DNA of 64,000 nt from Coprinus comatus. Lineage: Eukaryota; Basidiomycota; Agaricomycetes; Agaricales; Agaricaceae. A model generated the notes under the pieces. The model ran no database searches, was not told where the DNA came from, and worked only from the letters and a program-made list of their open reading frames with translations. Location of the stretch: the NCBI GenBank assembly GCA_034638255.1, contig JAWPGT010000009.1:186001-250000 (forward strand), written 5' to 3'. This document shows, piece by piece, positions 48,950 through 60,316 of this stretch (positions are counted from its first letter, which is position 1; each line of letters opens with the position of its first letter). The translations under genes were made by a program, and so were the position numbers.

Positions 48950-51900
48950 TTGCTTAAGGCGACAAGTCGAACCCATCCAGCCTCCGCTATCCTTTCGGTG
49001 ATTCATGAAGACTCTCAAGACTCAGACAATCTCTCCTTTACAGACGATGAATCGGACATTAGCACTACTCACTCCTCTACTTCAAAGACAATGGACATAC
49101 CGGACCCTATTTATTCTCCTGAACCAGACAATTCACCTCCAGTGAACATTTCCATTATTCCTCTCATCCTGTCCCGCAACAAAAAATCTATTTATCTACC
49201 CATCTACCTTCAAAATCACCGCTCCCACCAGATCGCCACCCTTAATGCCCTGATTGATTCAGGAGCTCAAGGAAACTTCATTTCCGAGAAAACCACATGC
49301 TCCCTTAACCTCCAACAAATCCCTGTGGAACCTCCAATCGCTGTTATGAATGTCGACGGAACAGAAAACATCAGTGGAACAATCACTGAGAAAGTAGTTG
49401 TGGAATGCATCATTGATGGACGAAACATCAAGACAGATGCCTATGTTATTGGAATTGGAAAACACCCCGCCATTCTAGGGTTTTCCTTTTTGGAACAGTA
49501 CAATCCCGACATCGATTGGACTGCCAAAACATTCCGATGGTGTTCACCATCTTCTAGAACCATCTCTTGCTCCCAACTAGAAAATTCCATCACAATCAAT
49601 GAAGTCACCTGCTACAGTGAAGACCCAATTGATGTTCCTAAAAACCTCCGCATTGCTGCACAATTGCTCCCTGATACCCTTGACACTGGATTGGCTGGCC
49701 GCCTCATACAAATCAATGCCAAAACTTCTGCATCCCAACTTATATCTCAAAAGCATGCAAAAGCCACATCTTCTGATCCAAAGGAAATAGTTCCTAGAAC
49801 ATTATGGAAATATCTTCCTGTCTTTGACAAGAAGGCTTCAGAATGATTTCCTCCATCATGACCTTGTGATCATCGCATTGATCTAAAAGAAACTTTCACT
49901 CCAAAGTCTTATAAACCATATCGCCTTGCACTGGCTGAAATGGATGAATTAAAGACCTTTCTTGATGAAAACCTAGCCAAAGGATATATCCGACCATCCA
50001 AATCTCCTATGGCATCACCATTCTTTTTCGTCAACAAGAAAGATGGAAAGTCTCTTAGACCATGTCAAGATTATTGCTACCTCAATTCCCCATACTGTGA
50101 AAAATGCCTATCCCATTCCCAACGTCAGCTCAATTATGGATTGCCTCCATGGAGCTAAATACTTCACCAAAATGGACGTTCGTCTTGGATATAACAACGT
50201 TTGCATCTTTGACGGAGACCAATGGAAAGGAGCATTTAAAACTCCATTCGGTCTTTTCAAACCCACTGTTATGTTCTTTGGAATGACAAACTCTCCTGCA
50301 ATGTTCCAGGCAATGATGGATCATATCTTCCGAGATCTCATTGACAAACCTGGTTGTACAGCAGTTATTGTCTACATGGATGACATTCTCATTTTCTCTG
50401 ATAACAAGCAAGATCTTAACAAGGTGACTCTAGAAGTTCTAAAAAGAGTCCAAGAAAACAATCTTTATCTCAAGACCGAGAAATGTGAATTCGAGAAAAC
50501 CTCCATTGAATTCCTAGGAATGACAATAAGCCAGAACAGTATTACCATGTCAGAAGACAAACTTGCTGGAATTGCAGAATGGCCTACACCAACATCACAA
50601 TGCGAAGTTAGAAAGTTCTTAGGATTTGCAAACTTCTACTGAAAATTCATCAAGGACTACGCCAATATCACCCGTCCTCTAAATGACCTTCTACGCAAGT
50701 CAGTAGCATTTAAATGGACCCCAGAAGCAGAAGAAGCTTTCAACACTGTTAAAGACATGTTTGCAAACAGATCTATCCTTCTCACTCCCAATCCTCACAA
50801 ACCATTCCATGTCGAAACAGATGCTTCTGACTTTGCAATGGGCGGTGTTCTATGTCAAACCGATGAAAACGGAGTCACTCGTCCTTGTGCATTCCATTCT
50901 AAATCCCTTGGACCTGCAGAACACAACTATCCCACTCCAGACAAAGAACTCCTTGCAATCAAACAAGCTTTTGATGACTGGCGCCACTACCTATTGGGAT
51001 CACCACATATAGTAACTGTGCACAGTGATCACAACAATCTCCGTTTTTGGCAAGATTCGCAGAAGCTGTCACGTCGTCAAGCTTGCACATGGGCTGAACT
51101 GCAGAAATACAACTTTGTGATAAAACACAAACCAGGAAAAGAAATTCCTGCTGCAGATGCACTCTCTAGACAACCAGATCATAACTTTGACTCTGCCGAA
51201 GAAAATGTGGACATTGTGGTTTTACCAAACAAGCTATTCTTAAACGCCACTTCAACTGAACCTGCCTTAATTGCTCAAGAACCCACTCTGAAGGAGAAAC
51301 AACGGCTTCTAGCACAGCATCATGATCACCATTCTGCAGGCCACCCTGGAATAGATGAAACATTAAGATGAATTCAGTTAATAGTGAAATGGCCTGGAAT
51401 GTGCAATTTCATTACCAACTATGTCAAAGCCTGTCCACAATGCCAACAATTCAAGATTGATTGGAATCCTGCAAAACCTCCATTCCAACCACTTCCTCCA
51501 TCCGAATCTATGCGTGTTTTTGGTGATATTGCTATGGACTTAATCACCGATCTCCCTCCCTGCGGAAAATTTGATTCTATATTATCTGTGATAGATCGCG
51601 GATTATCGAAGGGGATAATACTCTGTCCAACATCGAAAACCTGCACTTTTGCCGATATCTCTAAACTCCTGATCGACAATGTCTACAAACGGTTTGGTAC
51701 CCCCAACACTATTGTCTTAGATCGCGATCCTCGTTTTGCTTCTAAAGCTGCCCAAAGGTTCTTTGAGATGCTCCAGATCAACTGGAAACCTTCTACAGCA
51801 TACCATCCCCAAACAGATAGTGCAACAGAATGAGCTAATCAAGAGATTGAAACATATCTCTCGATCTACTGCAACAACCAACCGAATGACTGGGTCGGTG

Positions 51901-52631
51901 CACTTCCACTTCTTGAATTCAGTTACAACTCCCATCCCCATGCTGCCAACAAATGATCACCACTAGAAATTATGACTGGAACAAATCCACCATCCTTCCC
52001 CAACGTTATGGAAGAATCTGGTGCACCATCAGTCGATGATCATGTTTGAAAACTTGATCATTTCAGACACAAAGCACTGCTAGCCTATCAATCTGCAGCT
52101 AAAGTGATATCTTCTCATGTCAAACGCCCTCATTATCCAACCTATAATGAAGAGGATGAAGTTTATCTAAATGTAAAGAATCTTCCAATCCAATATCAAT
52201 CATTGAAGATCAAGCTGAAATGTCAAGGTCCCTTCAAGATCCTAAAATGCAAAGGACCTCTGACTTATCAACTTCTTCTACCAACTTTATGGAAGATCTA
52301 TGATACGTTTCATGTGGCTCTATTGAAACCCGCAGTTCAAAACAAGATCAACCCAAATAAGCCCTCCTCTGAAACCATCCCTGATTTGATAGATAGAGAA
52401 GAACACTGGGAAGTCGAAGCAATCATCAATCACAAAAGGAGTAGAAACAAGATGAAGTATTTGATCAAATGGAAGGGATTTCCTGACTCAGAGAATACTT
52501 GGGAACCAGAAGAGAATGTTTCAGATTCAGCAAAAGAACTGTTCAGAGAATACCAGAAGAACCATCGCCTTTCACTTAAAAAGACTTCTCCAAAGAAGAC
52601 ACTCTCTACCCCCCCTCGCAGATATAAATGA
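48950..52631 (+). pseudogene. Gypsy Pol: protease, RT, RNase H, integrase, chromodomain
   Basis: Pol is in the -1 frame relative to gag. Order: protease [50 protein letters not shown] and YMDDILIFS; RNase H VETDASDFAMGG and HSDHNNLRFW; HHCC integrase (HSAGHPGIDET, ACPQCQQF), MDLITDLPP, DRDPRFASKAAQRF; chromodomain WEVEAIINHKR, YLIKWKGFPDSENTWEPEE. Seven TGA codons (49844, 49859, 50640, 51369, 51831, 51954, 52047) and one 1-base frameshift near 50085, in a run of C, break it. There are no TAA or TAG breaks. The chromodomain places it with chromoviruses, which target heterochromatin marks. Confidence 0.92.
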
Positions 52632-52945
52632 CCCAACAACAAGACTCCACCTCAGGCCCCTCTCCTCTTGAATACTCGCCCTCCTCTCATTCATCTTCCA
52701 CACTGAGCCTAAGCTCAACCACCAACGACACATTTCTGTCACCAGCAACCACACCCCCTCAAACTGCATCTACAACAGGAGCTATCAATACTCCTCTTGC
52801 TCTCAATCCAGCTTTTGATCCTAACCAACTTCAACTGGATGATCCAGAAGTTCAAGTTCTTCTTGATACTGCTATCGAGGATATTCCTCCTCACATTCTC
52901 AATCGCCTGCACATTGACACTCTTATTGTTAAAACAAGAGCGTAG
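52628..52945 (+). CDS. third open frame of the Gypsy element, truncated
   Basis: The ATG overlaps the pol stop (ATGA at 52628-52631). The product is a Ser/Thr/Pro-rich stretch followed by PEVQVLLDTAIEDIPPHIL and NRLHIDTLIV. The Copia-2 LTR starts at 52927, so the last codons (KTRA, stop) come from it. I do not recognise the family; standard Gypsy elements lack such a frame. Confidence 0.55.
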   Translation: MTQQQDSTSGPSPLEYSPSSHSSSTLSLSSTTNDTFLSPATTPPQTASTTGAINTPLALNPAFDPNQLQLDDPEVQVLLDTAIEDIPPHILNRLHIDTLIVKTRA

Positions 52946-53165
52946 TGTGTTAAACATGGGTAGGTACGACTCTGGACTTACTGAGGGTGGTGGTTGTTAG
53001 TAGAAAAGGAACTGAAGTATATAATGCAAGAGTACAAGTTTATATACATATTTACAGTGGTCCGTGCGAGAATATACTAGGTCACATGATATCCATCATG
53101 AAGATATATTCATCAAGCATGATGCCATACAAGAATGTCATTGTAGAACTAATAATAGTTCAACA
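52927..53165 (-). repeat. Copia-2 3' LTR
   Basis: 239 bases, cutting the third Gypsy frame. TG...CA ends on the element strand. Confidence 0.85.
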
Positions 53166-56100
53166 CTCCCCTGAATACGAACATGGCAGCTATGAAGCGC
53201 CTTATGTTGGGACCATATTATTTGAGCGCTTGGCAGTGCTATATGTGGGATTAGAAAACTCCAACCCATAATAGTTATCACAGAAGTATTCAAACTTCAC
53301 ACGTCCGAGATTCTTTGTGAGAAGATCTGCAGGGTTCTCAGTGCCTGGGATAAAATAGAGCTGAACCTTCTTTTCATCAATTACTTGATGAATGAAGTGG
53401 AAAATAATATCTATGTGTTTTGATCTCTTTTCGACAGCAGGATTTTGCGCGATAAAGAGAGAGCCCATATTGTCTCCACAAATATCCATTGGTTCATTGT
53501 TATGTAAACCAAGTTCAGTCATTAGGCTTCTGATCCAGATGGACTGACGACTACAATCGGAAATAGCCATGTACTCAGCCTCTGTGGACGATAACACAAT
53601 AGTCTTCTGTGATCGACTAACCCAGGCTACCGGGCAGGATGCAACAGTGGACAGATAACCAGTTTGGGATCTTTGAGTAGAAGGATCACTAGCCCAATCA
53701 GAATCACTGTAAGCGATAAAGCCCTCATTACCAGAACCATCAAGCGTCATTCGGTATTCCCGAGTCGCTAAGAGGTATCTGCAAATGTAGAGAGCTCTAC
53801 GTAAATGTTCTTCCGTAGGGTTATGAGAATGTTGACTAAGCTTAGTCACAGCGAACGAAATGTCTGGACGCGTGCCAATAGCAATGTACAACAGTGATCC
53901 GATCACCTGTTGGTACCTAGAACGGATGGAGGAGTTGATCAGCTTATCGTTAGGAACTGGATAGTACCCTTCTGGTAGCGGAGTTCGCGCTGGCTTGGTG
54001 TCACGGTCAGAGCCAGTGACTTTAAACCTTTCCAGGATCTTTTCTAAATAAGCACATTGATCAAGATAGATCTTTCGATTAGCTTGATCTCTCCTGATGC
54101 GCATACCGAGAAATTCTTTGACTTCTCCAAGGTTGCGGCATTCCCACTTTTTCATAAACTCTCCTTTAAGCTTTTTAAGCAGGGCGGAGTCATTTCCCAT
54201 AAAAAGTATGTCGTCAACGTACACGACAGCAATGACAAACTTGCCATCTTTTTGACGATAAATATAAATACCGGCATCGGATTCACATCGCTTGAAGCCT
54301 AGTTGGTTCATGGAAGATGCCATCTCCTTCCACCAGGCCAAGCCGGCTTGTTTAAGGCCGTACAATGCACGTCGTAACCTCCACACCATATGTTCCTTGC
54401 CCTTAAGTTTGAAACCTTCGGGTTGATCCATGTAGATTTCCTCATCCAGTTTGCCATAGAGATATGCTGTCTTTACATCGACAGACTCAATGTCCCAGTC
54501 TTCAAGGGCGGCTAACCTGAGCAGGATTTGAGCGGACTCATATCGTACTACTGGAGAAAATAGTTCATCAAAGTCGATGCCCTCGACTTGAGAAAATCCT
54601 TTAGCAACTAGTCTAGCACATTTGCAACCGTCACTCTTTTCATTAAAGACCCATCTATTTTTTACAGTTTTCCTTCCTTCCGGAAGTTTCACCAACTCGT
54701 AAACTTGTCGCTTTTTCAGCGCATCTAGTTCTTTGAGACAAGCTTTGTGCCAGTGTTTATGTTCCTCCGGATTCAATTTTACAAGATCACAGAATTGCTC
54801 AGGAACTGTAGTTGAACTCGCTTTTGCCAATAAAAAGTTCATCAATTCTAACCCCCCTTCCTTAGTAATCCGTTGAATCTTACAATCTGTGTCTTCTTCC
54901 ATTGCGTCAGGTTGTTGTTCCCTCGCATATTGCCGTGAGGCATCCTCATGTTGTCTGCGTATTTCATCGCGACGTTCTCAGACTTCCTCGGGCAAAATAG
55001 GATGTGGATCTGCTTTAGGGCAATCTCGTTGATTTCGGATTCTGAAATCGTGACCACAGAGACGAACTCTCCCCTGAGGTGGTAGAGGTTCATTGTGATT
55101 ATAGTCTCGTAGGATCTCAGACGGATGTGTTCTCTCCCCATAAACATTACCTTCTCTAAACAGAACAAACTTTTCTCGACCAGAACGGCGAGGTAAAGGT
55201 TCAACAGGTCTAGCAGGTCGTTCAGGTGATGGAGAAATGGGACGGGTGGAGTCAGATCGAGGAGCAGAGCTCGGACTCAGGTGACGAATAGGTGATCCGG
55301 GATCAGCGTATGATAACGCGTCATCATCATCTTCATCAGTGACTTCCTCAACTGTTGTTTTCCTAGGAGCAGGTTTGCTCAGACCGGGAACAGGAGGTTT
55401 TTGAGAAGTAGATGGTCTGGGAATCGGACCTTGCGGTCTAGGTGGTAACGGTGTTCTATCACTGTCGTCTTGTCGAGATGTGTCCATAGGATCATCAGGA
55501 TAAAGATCAGGTGTAGTATCCTCATCATCTTCATCAGACGCTGGAGGAGGAGGATTTATTTTGGGGTTTTTAGAAGAACCGGAGTCCTTACGTTTTTCGT
55601 GATCTGGCTTGCATTTGGGATACCAGCCCTCGTCAAAGATAGCTGTCTTTGCAGTATAAATAACATTTCCTTTTTGATGTCGCATGAATGTGAAATTAGC
55701 ACCATTATAACCAAGGAAGATCATTAATTCAGATCTGGGAGATAATTTGTCATCCCTTGATTCCTTTGGAATGAAAACGTAAGCTGCACAGCCAAACACG
55801 TGAAGCTCAGATAAATCTGGCTTTTTCCCGGTTACCATTTCTATGGGAGTTTTCCATTCAAGACGTTTGATGGGAGTTCGATTATAACAATGAACTGCTG
55901 TGTTAAGGGCAAATTCCCACCAAGAATCTGGTAAGCATGCAGTAAGTCGCATGGCCTGCGCCTTTTCCTGAAGTGTGCGGTTCAGTCTTTCTGCTCTATC
56001 GTTCTGCTGGTGTATATGTGGTGCAGACGTCTCGTGCACTATCCCTTTTGAGTGAAGGAATTCCTCAAATTGTTTAGAGACATATTCACCACCATTGTCT

Positions 56101-56212
56101 GTCCGGATACGCTTAATCGTTTTACCGAATTGTTTTTCCTCAAAGGCACAAAATCTTTCAAGTGCCGCAAAGGCATCAGATTTGGCTCGTAAAAGGAGGA
56201 TCCAGGCATGGC

Positions 56213-56540
56213 TAGAATGTTAGGTTTTTCCCAGATATCTCCTTATCTTATCCATCTTTCCTAATTACTCCACTTATCTTATCCTGATGTTCTGGACTCT
56301 TTCATAATGTTCTTTTCCCTTATTATGTTACTTACATATTCCCTTTGTGTGCTGGCAAGGGTCCTTATTGTTCTCCCCTTTTGGTTGTTCTTTGTTCTGG
56401 TAGATATATAAGTCCCTCATGTCTTAGCCAAACTATCCAATCAATTCCCTTCTTTCTGTGTCTGTGTCTGTGTCTGAGCTTTATTCTCTCTCATTACTCC
56501 TCACATTCTCTTCACTACTCTCTACCATTCTGACATAGAA
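56213..56540. mobile_element. 318-base solo LTR (family C) in Copia-2 integrase
   Basis: TGTTAGGTTTTTCCC...CTACCATTCTGACA at 56218-56535 with TAGAA duplicated on both sides. A (TGTGTC)n run and TAGATATATAAG box lie inside. Matches 62560-62877. Confidence 0.92.
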
Positions 56541-56733
56541 TAGTCATCATAGAACATCATTGCCCACTTGTACTTGTGATACGAGGCAACGGGGAATTCT
56601 AGAAGATCACTGTGGATCAATTCTAAAAATGACTTCGCTCGTGTCGAAGAAGGACGATGTGCATCATCAGACATTTTGCCACGAGCACAACCATCACATA
56701 CTTGACGGGAGATAGGAATGTCAAACTCGGGTA

Positions 56734-57038
56734 CTTTTTGTCAGGAATGCTCTAGACAGTCCCCAAGGTCAGTACTTATTGTTGGTTGAGGTTAGAAGAG
56801 TTGTGGTTGGATATTCTCTTTAGAGTTCTGGACTTGTAGATTGTTTCCGCTTTCTGTGACATCACAATGTCACGTCACACATTACTGAAGCGTCCTGCAG
56901 ACACATGAAGACTCTCTAGTCTAATACAAGTGTCTGCAGTGTTTGTGTTATATCTCAGTCATTTCTCAACCATTTCCTTCCATTCCTTCGTCATCGTGCT
57001 CGTCTCGTCGTCCTCTACGATCCTGCGCTTACACTTTT
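56734..57038. mobile_element. 295-base solo LTR (family B) in Copia-2
   Basis: 56739-57033, TGTCAGGAATGC...GCGCTTACA, with CTTTT duplicated on both sides. It splits the frame between the pre-integrase histidines and KVPEFDIPISRQVC. Confidence 0.92.
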
Positions 57039-59628
57039 TCCGAGTGTTTTGGGAGTTGTCGCAATACTTCCTTTCCAGGATGCGCCAATTGACGGTGCCA
57101 AAGATCATAAACAGAGAGTTTCGATGCGCAATAAGATAGCACCTGGTTTGCAGTATAGTGACGCACCAACCTAGTGTGAACATGGTGGAGGGCATCTTCC
57201 ATAACTTTAAACGTTGTGATGCGTGATGCATGCATGAATAATTTTCCGTTTGAACAAAATATGTTGGTTCTCTTTAAATTTGACTCACTCCTCATTCCTT
57301 GCAGCCATAAGGCGCCAGGTGAAATGATTCTAGTGGAGAGAGACTCTAAATAATAGACCGGATACAGTGGAGTCGTTCTAGTGACTCCGTCTACTTCGTG
57401 TTGGAAGAGAACTTTCCCATGACCTTTTATGGTTATGAGGTTGTTGCTGGCGTCTCTGACACCTCCAAATTCTCCATTCTCTAACTCGATAAAGTCAGCT
57501 ATATGCGGTGTGCAATTAAAGCTAGCGCCTGAATCAAGGAGCCAAATAGCAGACTCTCTAGCATAATTAGGTTTACTTTTGTCTTCACAGAAGTTGCATA
57601 AGCAATCATCAAGATGATTCGACGATTCATCACTATTCTTAGGATCTTTTAAATATTTCGTCGGTAAGATAAAACGATCACAAGTAGAAACAGGAGAAGG
57701 GATCATATTCAAAACGGGAGTACAAACAGTAGTAGATGTAAAAAGAGAACTCGTAATAGTCCGACTAATGTCCGGCAGTCCGATATGGCGCTCTAGAACA
57801 TGGGGTCTGATGGAGCCATTGGTTCGTCTCCCCAAGCTTGCTTGGGGGCATCTCTGTAAGTTCCATTTAGTAATGAAGAATTCTTGAGAGAAGAAAGGAA
57901 CGTACTCATTATACCATCCATCATCGACCTCGTAGTCAGCATCTGCGTCGAAGTCCGGATCATTCATATAGGCATCAGCCTCAGTGATCGCATCGGGAAC
58001 ATCGGAAGGTGGGACATAAGAAGGAGACTGAGATCGACACGTGGGGGACCCAGGTGTAGAAACTGAAGACAAATCAACTTCCTCTTCAGGAAGGATTGTA
58101 GCAACCATCGCATCAAGGGATGGTGGAGGTGACGGGGGAGAGGGTTCAGCCGGGCCGAAGCCAAGGCGAGCACCCATCCTTTCGAAGACCTCTGCCTTCT
58201 TTTTCTGGTACCGGGTACGACCGACCAGGTGTCCAACCGGAGGAAGAAGAGTGGCACGAGGAGCAACATAAGGCTTGACTCCGTGCACGATAACTTCATC
58301 AGCAGCCTTTTTCAAGGCCACTGCCTTGAGGCAGGGATCAGTAGTCTTCATCCTCTCAACGAGAGAACGAGTGGAGGAAGGTTTGTTAGTGGGAGTCGTA
58401 AAAGACTCCAGAACAGCAGGTGACAGGATCATGTCGACATTACCATCTTCTCCTTCGGCTTTGTTTGCCTTGTTGCCTCCACGTTTTCCGCGTTGATGCT
58501 TCTTCTTTTTATCCTTATCCCCCCCAGAAGCATCACCGGAACCAGAGTTCTGGTTCTGATTTGGTCTAGAATTAGACCCAGAAGCATTCTGTTGTTGTTG
58601 TTGGGGCTGCTGAGGAGCGCCACCAGAGGGTTTAGAATAGGGCTTTGCACCCTTATAGTTTTTAATGCCGGTTGAAGCGGCACGAGAAGCAGAAGCAGCA
58701 CCACGGGAATCTCGCCATGCACCCATAATTGCATCAGAGACGATCTGAACCATTAGGTTCGAGAGGGAGTTACCATATTGAACGAGTAGGGCAGCACGAG
58801 TGGCACTCCATTGAGGAGGAATGCGAGTCATCAACATCAGCGCGCGGAGGATACCGGGGACGTTGATTGGGGGCGAGGCTTGCTCGAGCTGTGTGAAATA
58901 ATTTCGGAAGGTAGAGATCTCCTTAGAGGGATCATTCACACCAGATAACCGAAAAGAATCTGCAGAAGCATACAGCTCGTAAGCTGCACCTGCCGAGAAT
59001 GTGCCGTAAACTCGTCTCAGGTGTGTCCAGAGACCATCAGAGGTTGTTTCACCATGCCTAAGCATGTCATCGCTCAATCGGGAATTTAACATCCCAAGAG
59101 CAAATGCCTCACAATTATCGAACTTTCGAATTTCATCGACGTTCGTGGGGGGTACCATAGCAGTGGTGCCAGTTGCGGGGGAACCACCAACAGCTGCAAG
59201 CCTTGCGGCGCTGCCGTCGATCATTCTCGCTACACACCATCCATCCATGTGGATCATATTGGCAATTGACAAAACACGTGCTTCCCACACTTGGTAGTTA
59301 GCAGTGCCTGTGAGAACTGGGATCGAGGGGATCAAAGCAGCCATGAGTGATGTTTGGAGATAAAATTCTACAACAAAACATGTGTCAGATCTATGAACTA
59401 AAGCTGCACTACATGCGCTATGTTCTACAGAGCTATGTGCTGCCCGTCTAACCGAGTACGGTAAGGGTATGCATAGAGTACACTGATGGGTCAAACGTCT
59501 CAAGTGAGCGGAACTCGGACTTCCCTCACAGGTGAATCCAGCTTCACCCTCGAGCTCAGTGCTGCATGATGAGTAGTACTCATCAAGTGCGCGTCGTGAG
59601 TCGTACAGGCTAACCGGGGCCCATAACC

Positions 59629-59846
59629 TGTTAAAACAAGAGCGTAGCATGTATGCTAAGGTAGGTACGACTTAGACTTACTGAGGGTGGTTGTTGAGGT
59701 AGAAAAGAACTTAAGTATATAATGCAACTACTACAAGGTTTATATACATTAATGCAATGGTCCGTGCGAGAACATATTTGAGTCACATGTTCATCTAGCG
59801 TAATGCCATTAGAGAATGTCATTATAGAACTAATAATAGTTCAACA
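59629..59846 (-). repeat. Copia-2 5' LTR
   Basis: 218 bases; diverged from its partner by substitutions and indels, including a shorter segment near 59780-59800. Confidence 0.85.
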
Positions 59847-60190
59847 GCTAGAGTGCAGTCGTGTAGGAACGTGCATTCAATAAACACTCTGCTGCAATCT
59901 CAAGGCCTTTCAACCTAGTGACCGAGAGGTATGGAGACAGAGATGTATAAGGGATACAACAGAAGAGATTAAAGCTTAAGGCTTTAATCGTCTAATACAT
60001 CGAGTATTTATACTATTCTAGGGATGTACCTAATAATAGCTACTAACTAATTATATCCTAATACTTGTCATTGCTTTATAATCTACTCCATACACAATGC
60101 TAGAACTGTCAACAGGAGTAGGTGAGACATCAGGGTCGGGGACTATTTACTCCATATACAATGAAAGATTAGTCAACAGGAGTAAAATGA
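59847..60190 (-). repeat. LTR-like remnant of another element
   Basis: On the minus strand TATAAATA (plus 60005-60012) is followed by the hairpin GATTAAAGC/GCTTTAATC (59967-59989), the same layout as in the family-A LTR but a different sequence. ACTCCATA...GTCAACAGGAGTA is repeated at about 60086 and 60149. Boundaries are unclear. Confidence 0.4.
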
Positions 60191-60316
60191 CGAAACAGAT
60201 AACTAATACTGGAGCTGGGGAAATGCAAACTTCTAAGCATAAGTGGAGTCTCATACTTAGTTCGACGTTAGGTCATAGTGGTGTCATAGTGATGTCACCA
60301 GGGAATAGTATGTCAG

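Larger units (their letters stand above)
46053..52926 (+). mobile_element. Gypsy chromovirus retrotransposon, 3' end missing
   Basis: A 5' LTR (46053-46579) is followed by gag, pol with a C-terminal chromodomain, and a third open frame. The element stops abruptly where Copia-2 begins at 52927, and no 3' LTR is present. Unlike the solo LTR of the same family at 33952 it has no 5-base duplication across its LTR, as expected for one end of a full element. Confidence 0.85.
53202..59344 (-). pseudogene. Copia-2 Gag-Pol polyprotein, interrupted
   Basis: The likely start is MAALIPSIPVLTGTANYQVW at 59344; the open frame runs further upstream but through leader sequence. Order: Gag with a Gln/Asn-rich and Lys/Arg-rich C-terminal part and no zinc knuckle; protease WLLDSGASFNCTP; LYDLWHRQLAHPG and CDGCARGKM; integrase FYDDYS, RTDNGGEYVSKQF, PHIHQQNDRAERLNR; RT KNRWVFNEK, FDELFSPVVRYES, VVYVDDILF; RNase H YSDSDWASD, LSSTEAEYMAISD. 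The frame is cut by solo LTRs at 56739-57033 and 56218-56535 and by one TGA at 54978-54980. Otherwise it stays in one frame. Confidence 0.92.
52927..59846 (-). mobile_element. Copia-2, older Ty1/copia element broken by two solo LTRs
   Basis: LTRs at 52927-53165 (239 bases) and 59629-59846 (218 bases) share TGTTAAAACAAGAGCGTAG and AACTAATAATAGTTCAACA ends but differ by indels and many substitutions. On the element strand they run TGTTGAAC to TTTTAACA. GGTTATGGGCCCC follows the 5' LTR; CAGGGGAG precedes the 3' LTR. Flanking bases (CTTAT and GCTAG) do not match, so no target duplication remains. Confidence 0.9.

Noticed and set aside
49844..52049. UGA as a sense codon
   Set aside because: Host genes in the same window (hydrolase, cellulase, LYR gene) end properly in TGA, and the transposon TGAs fit CGA decay.
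57884..58734. several frames antisense to or overlapping Copia-2 gag
   Set aside because: Arg/Ile- and Leu-rich shadows of the Gag reading frame.
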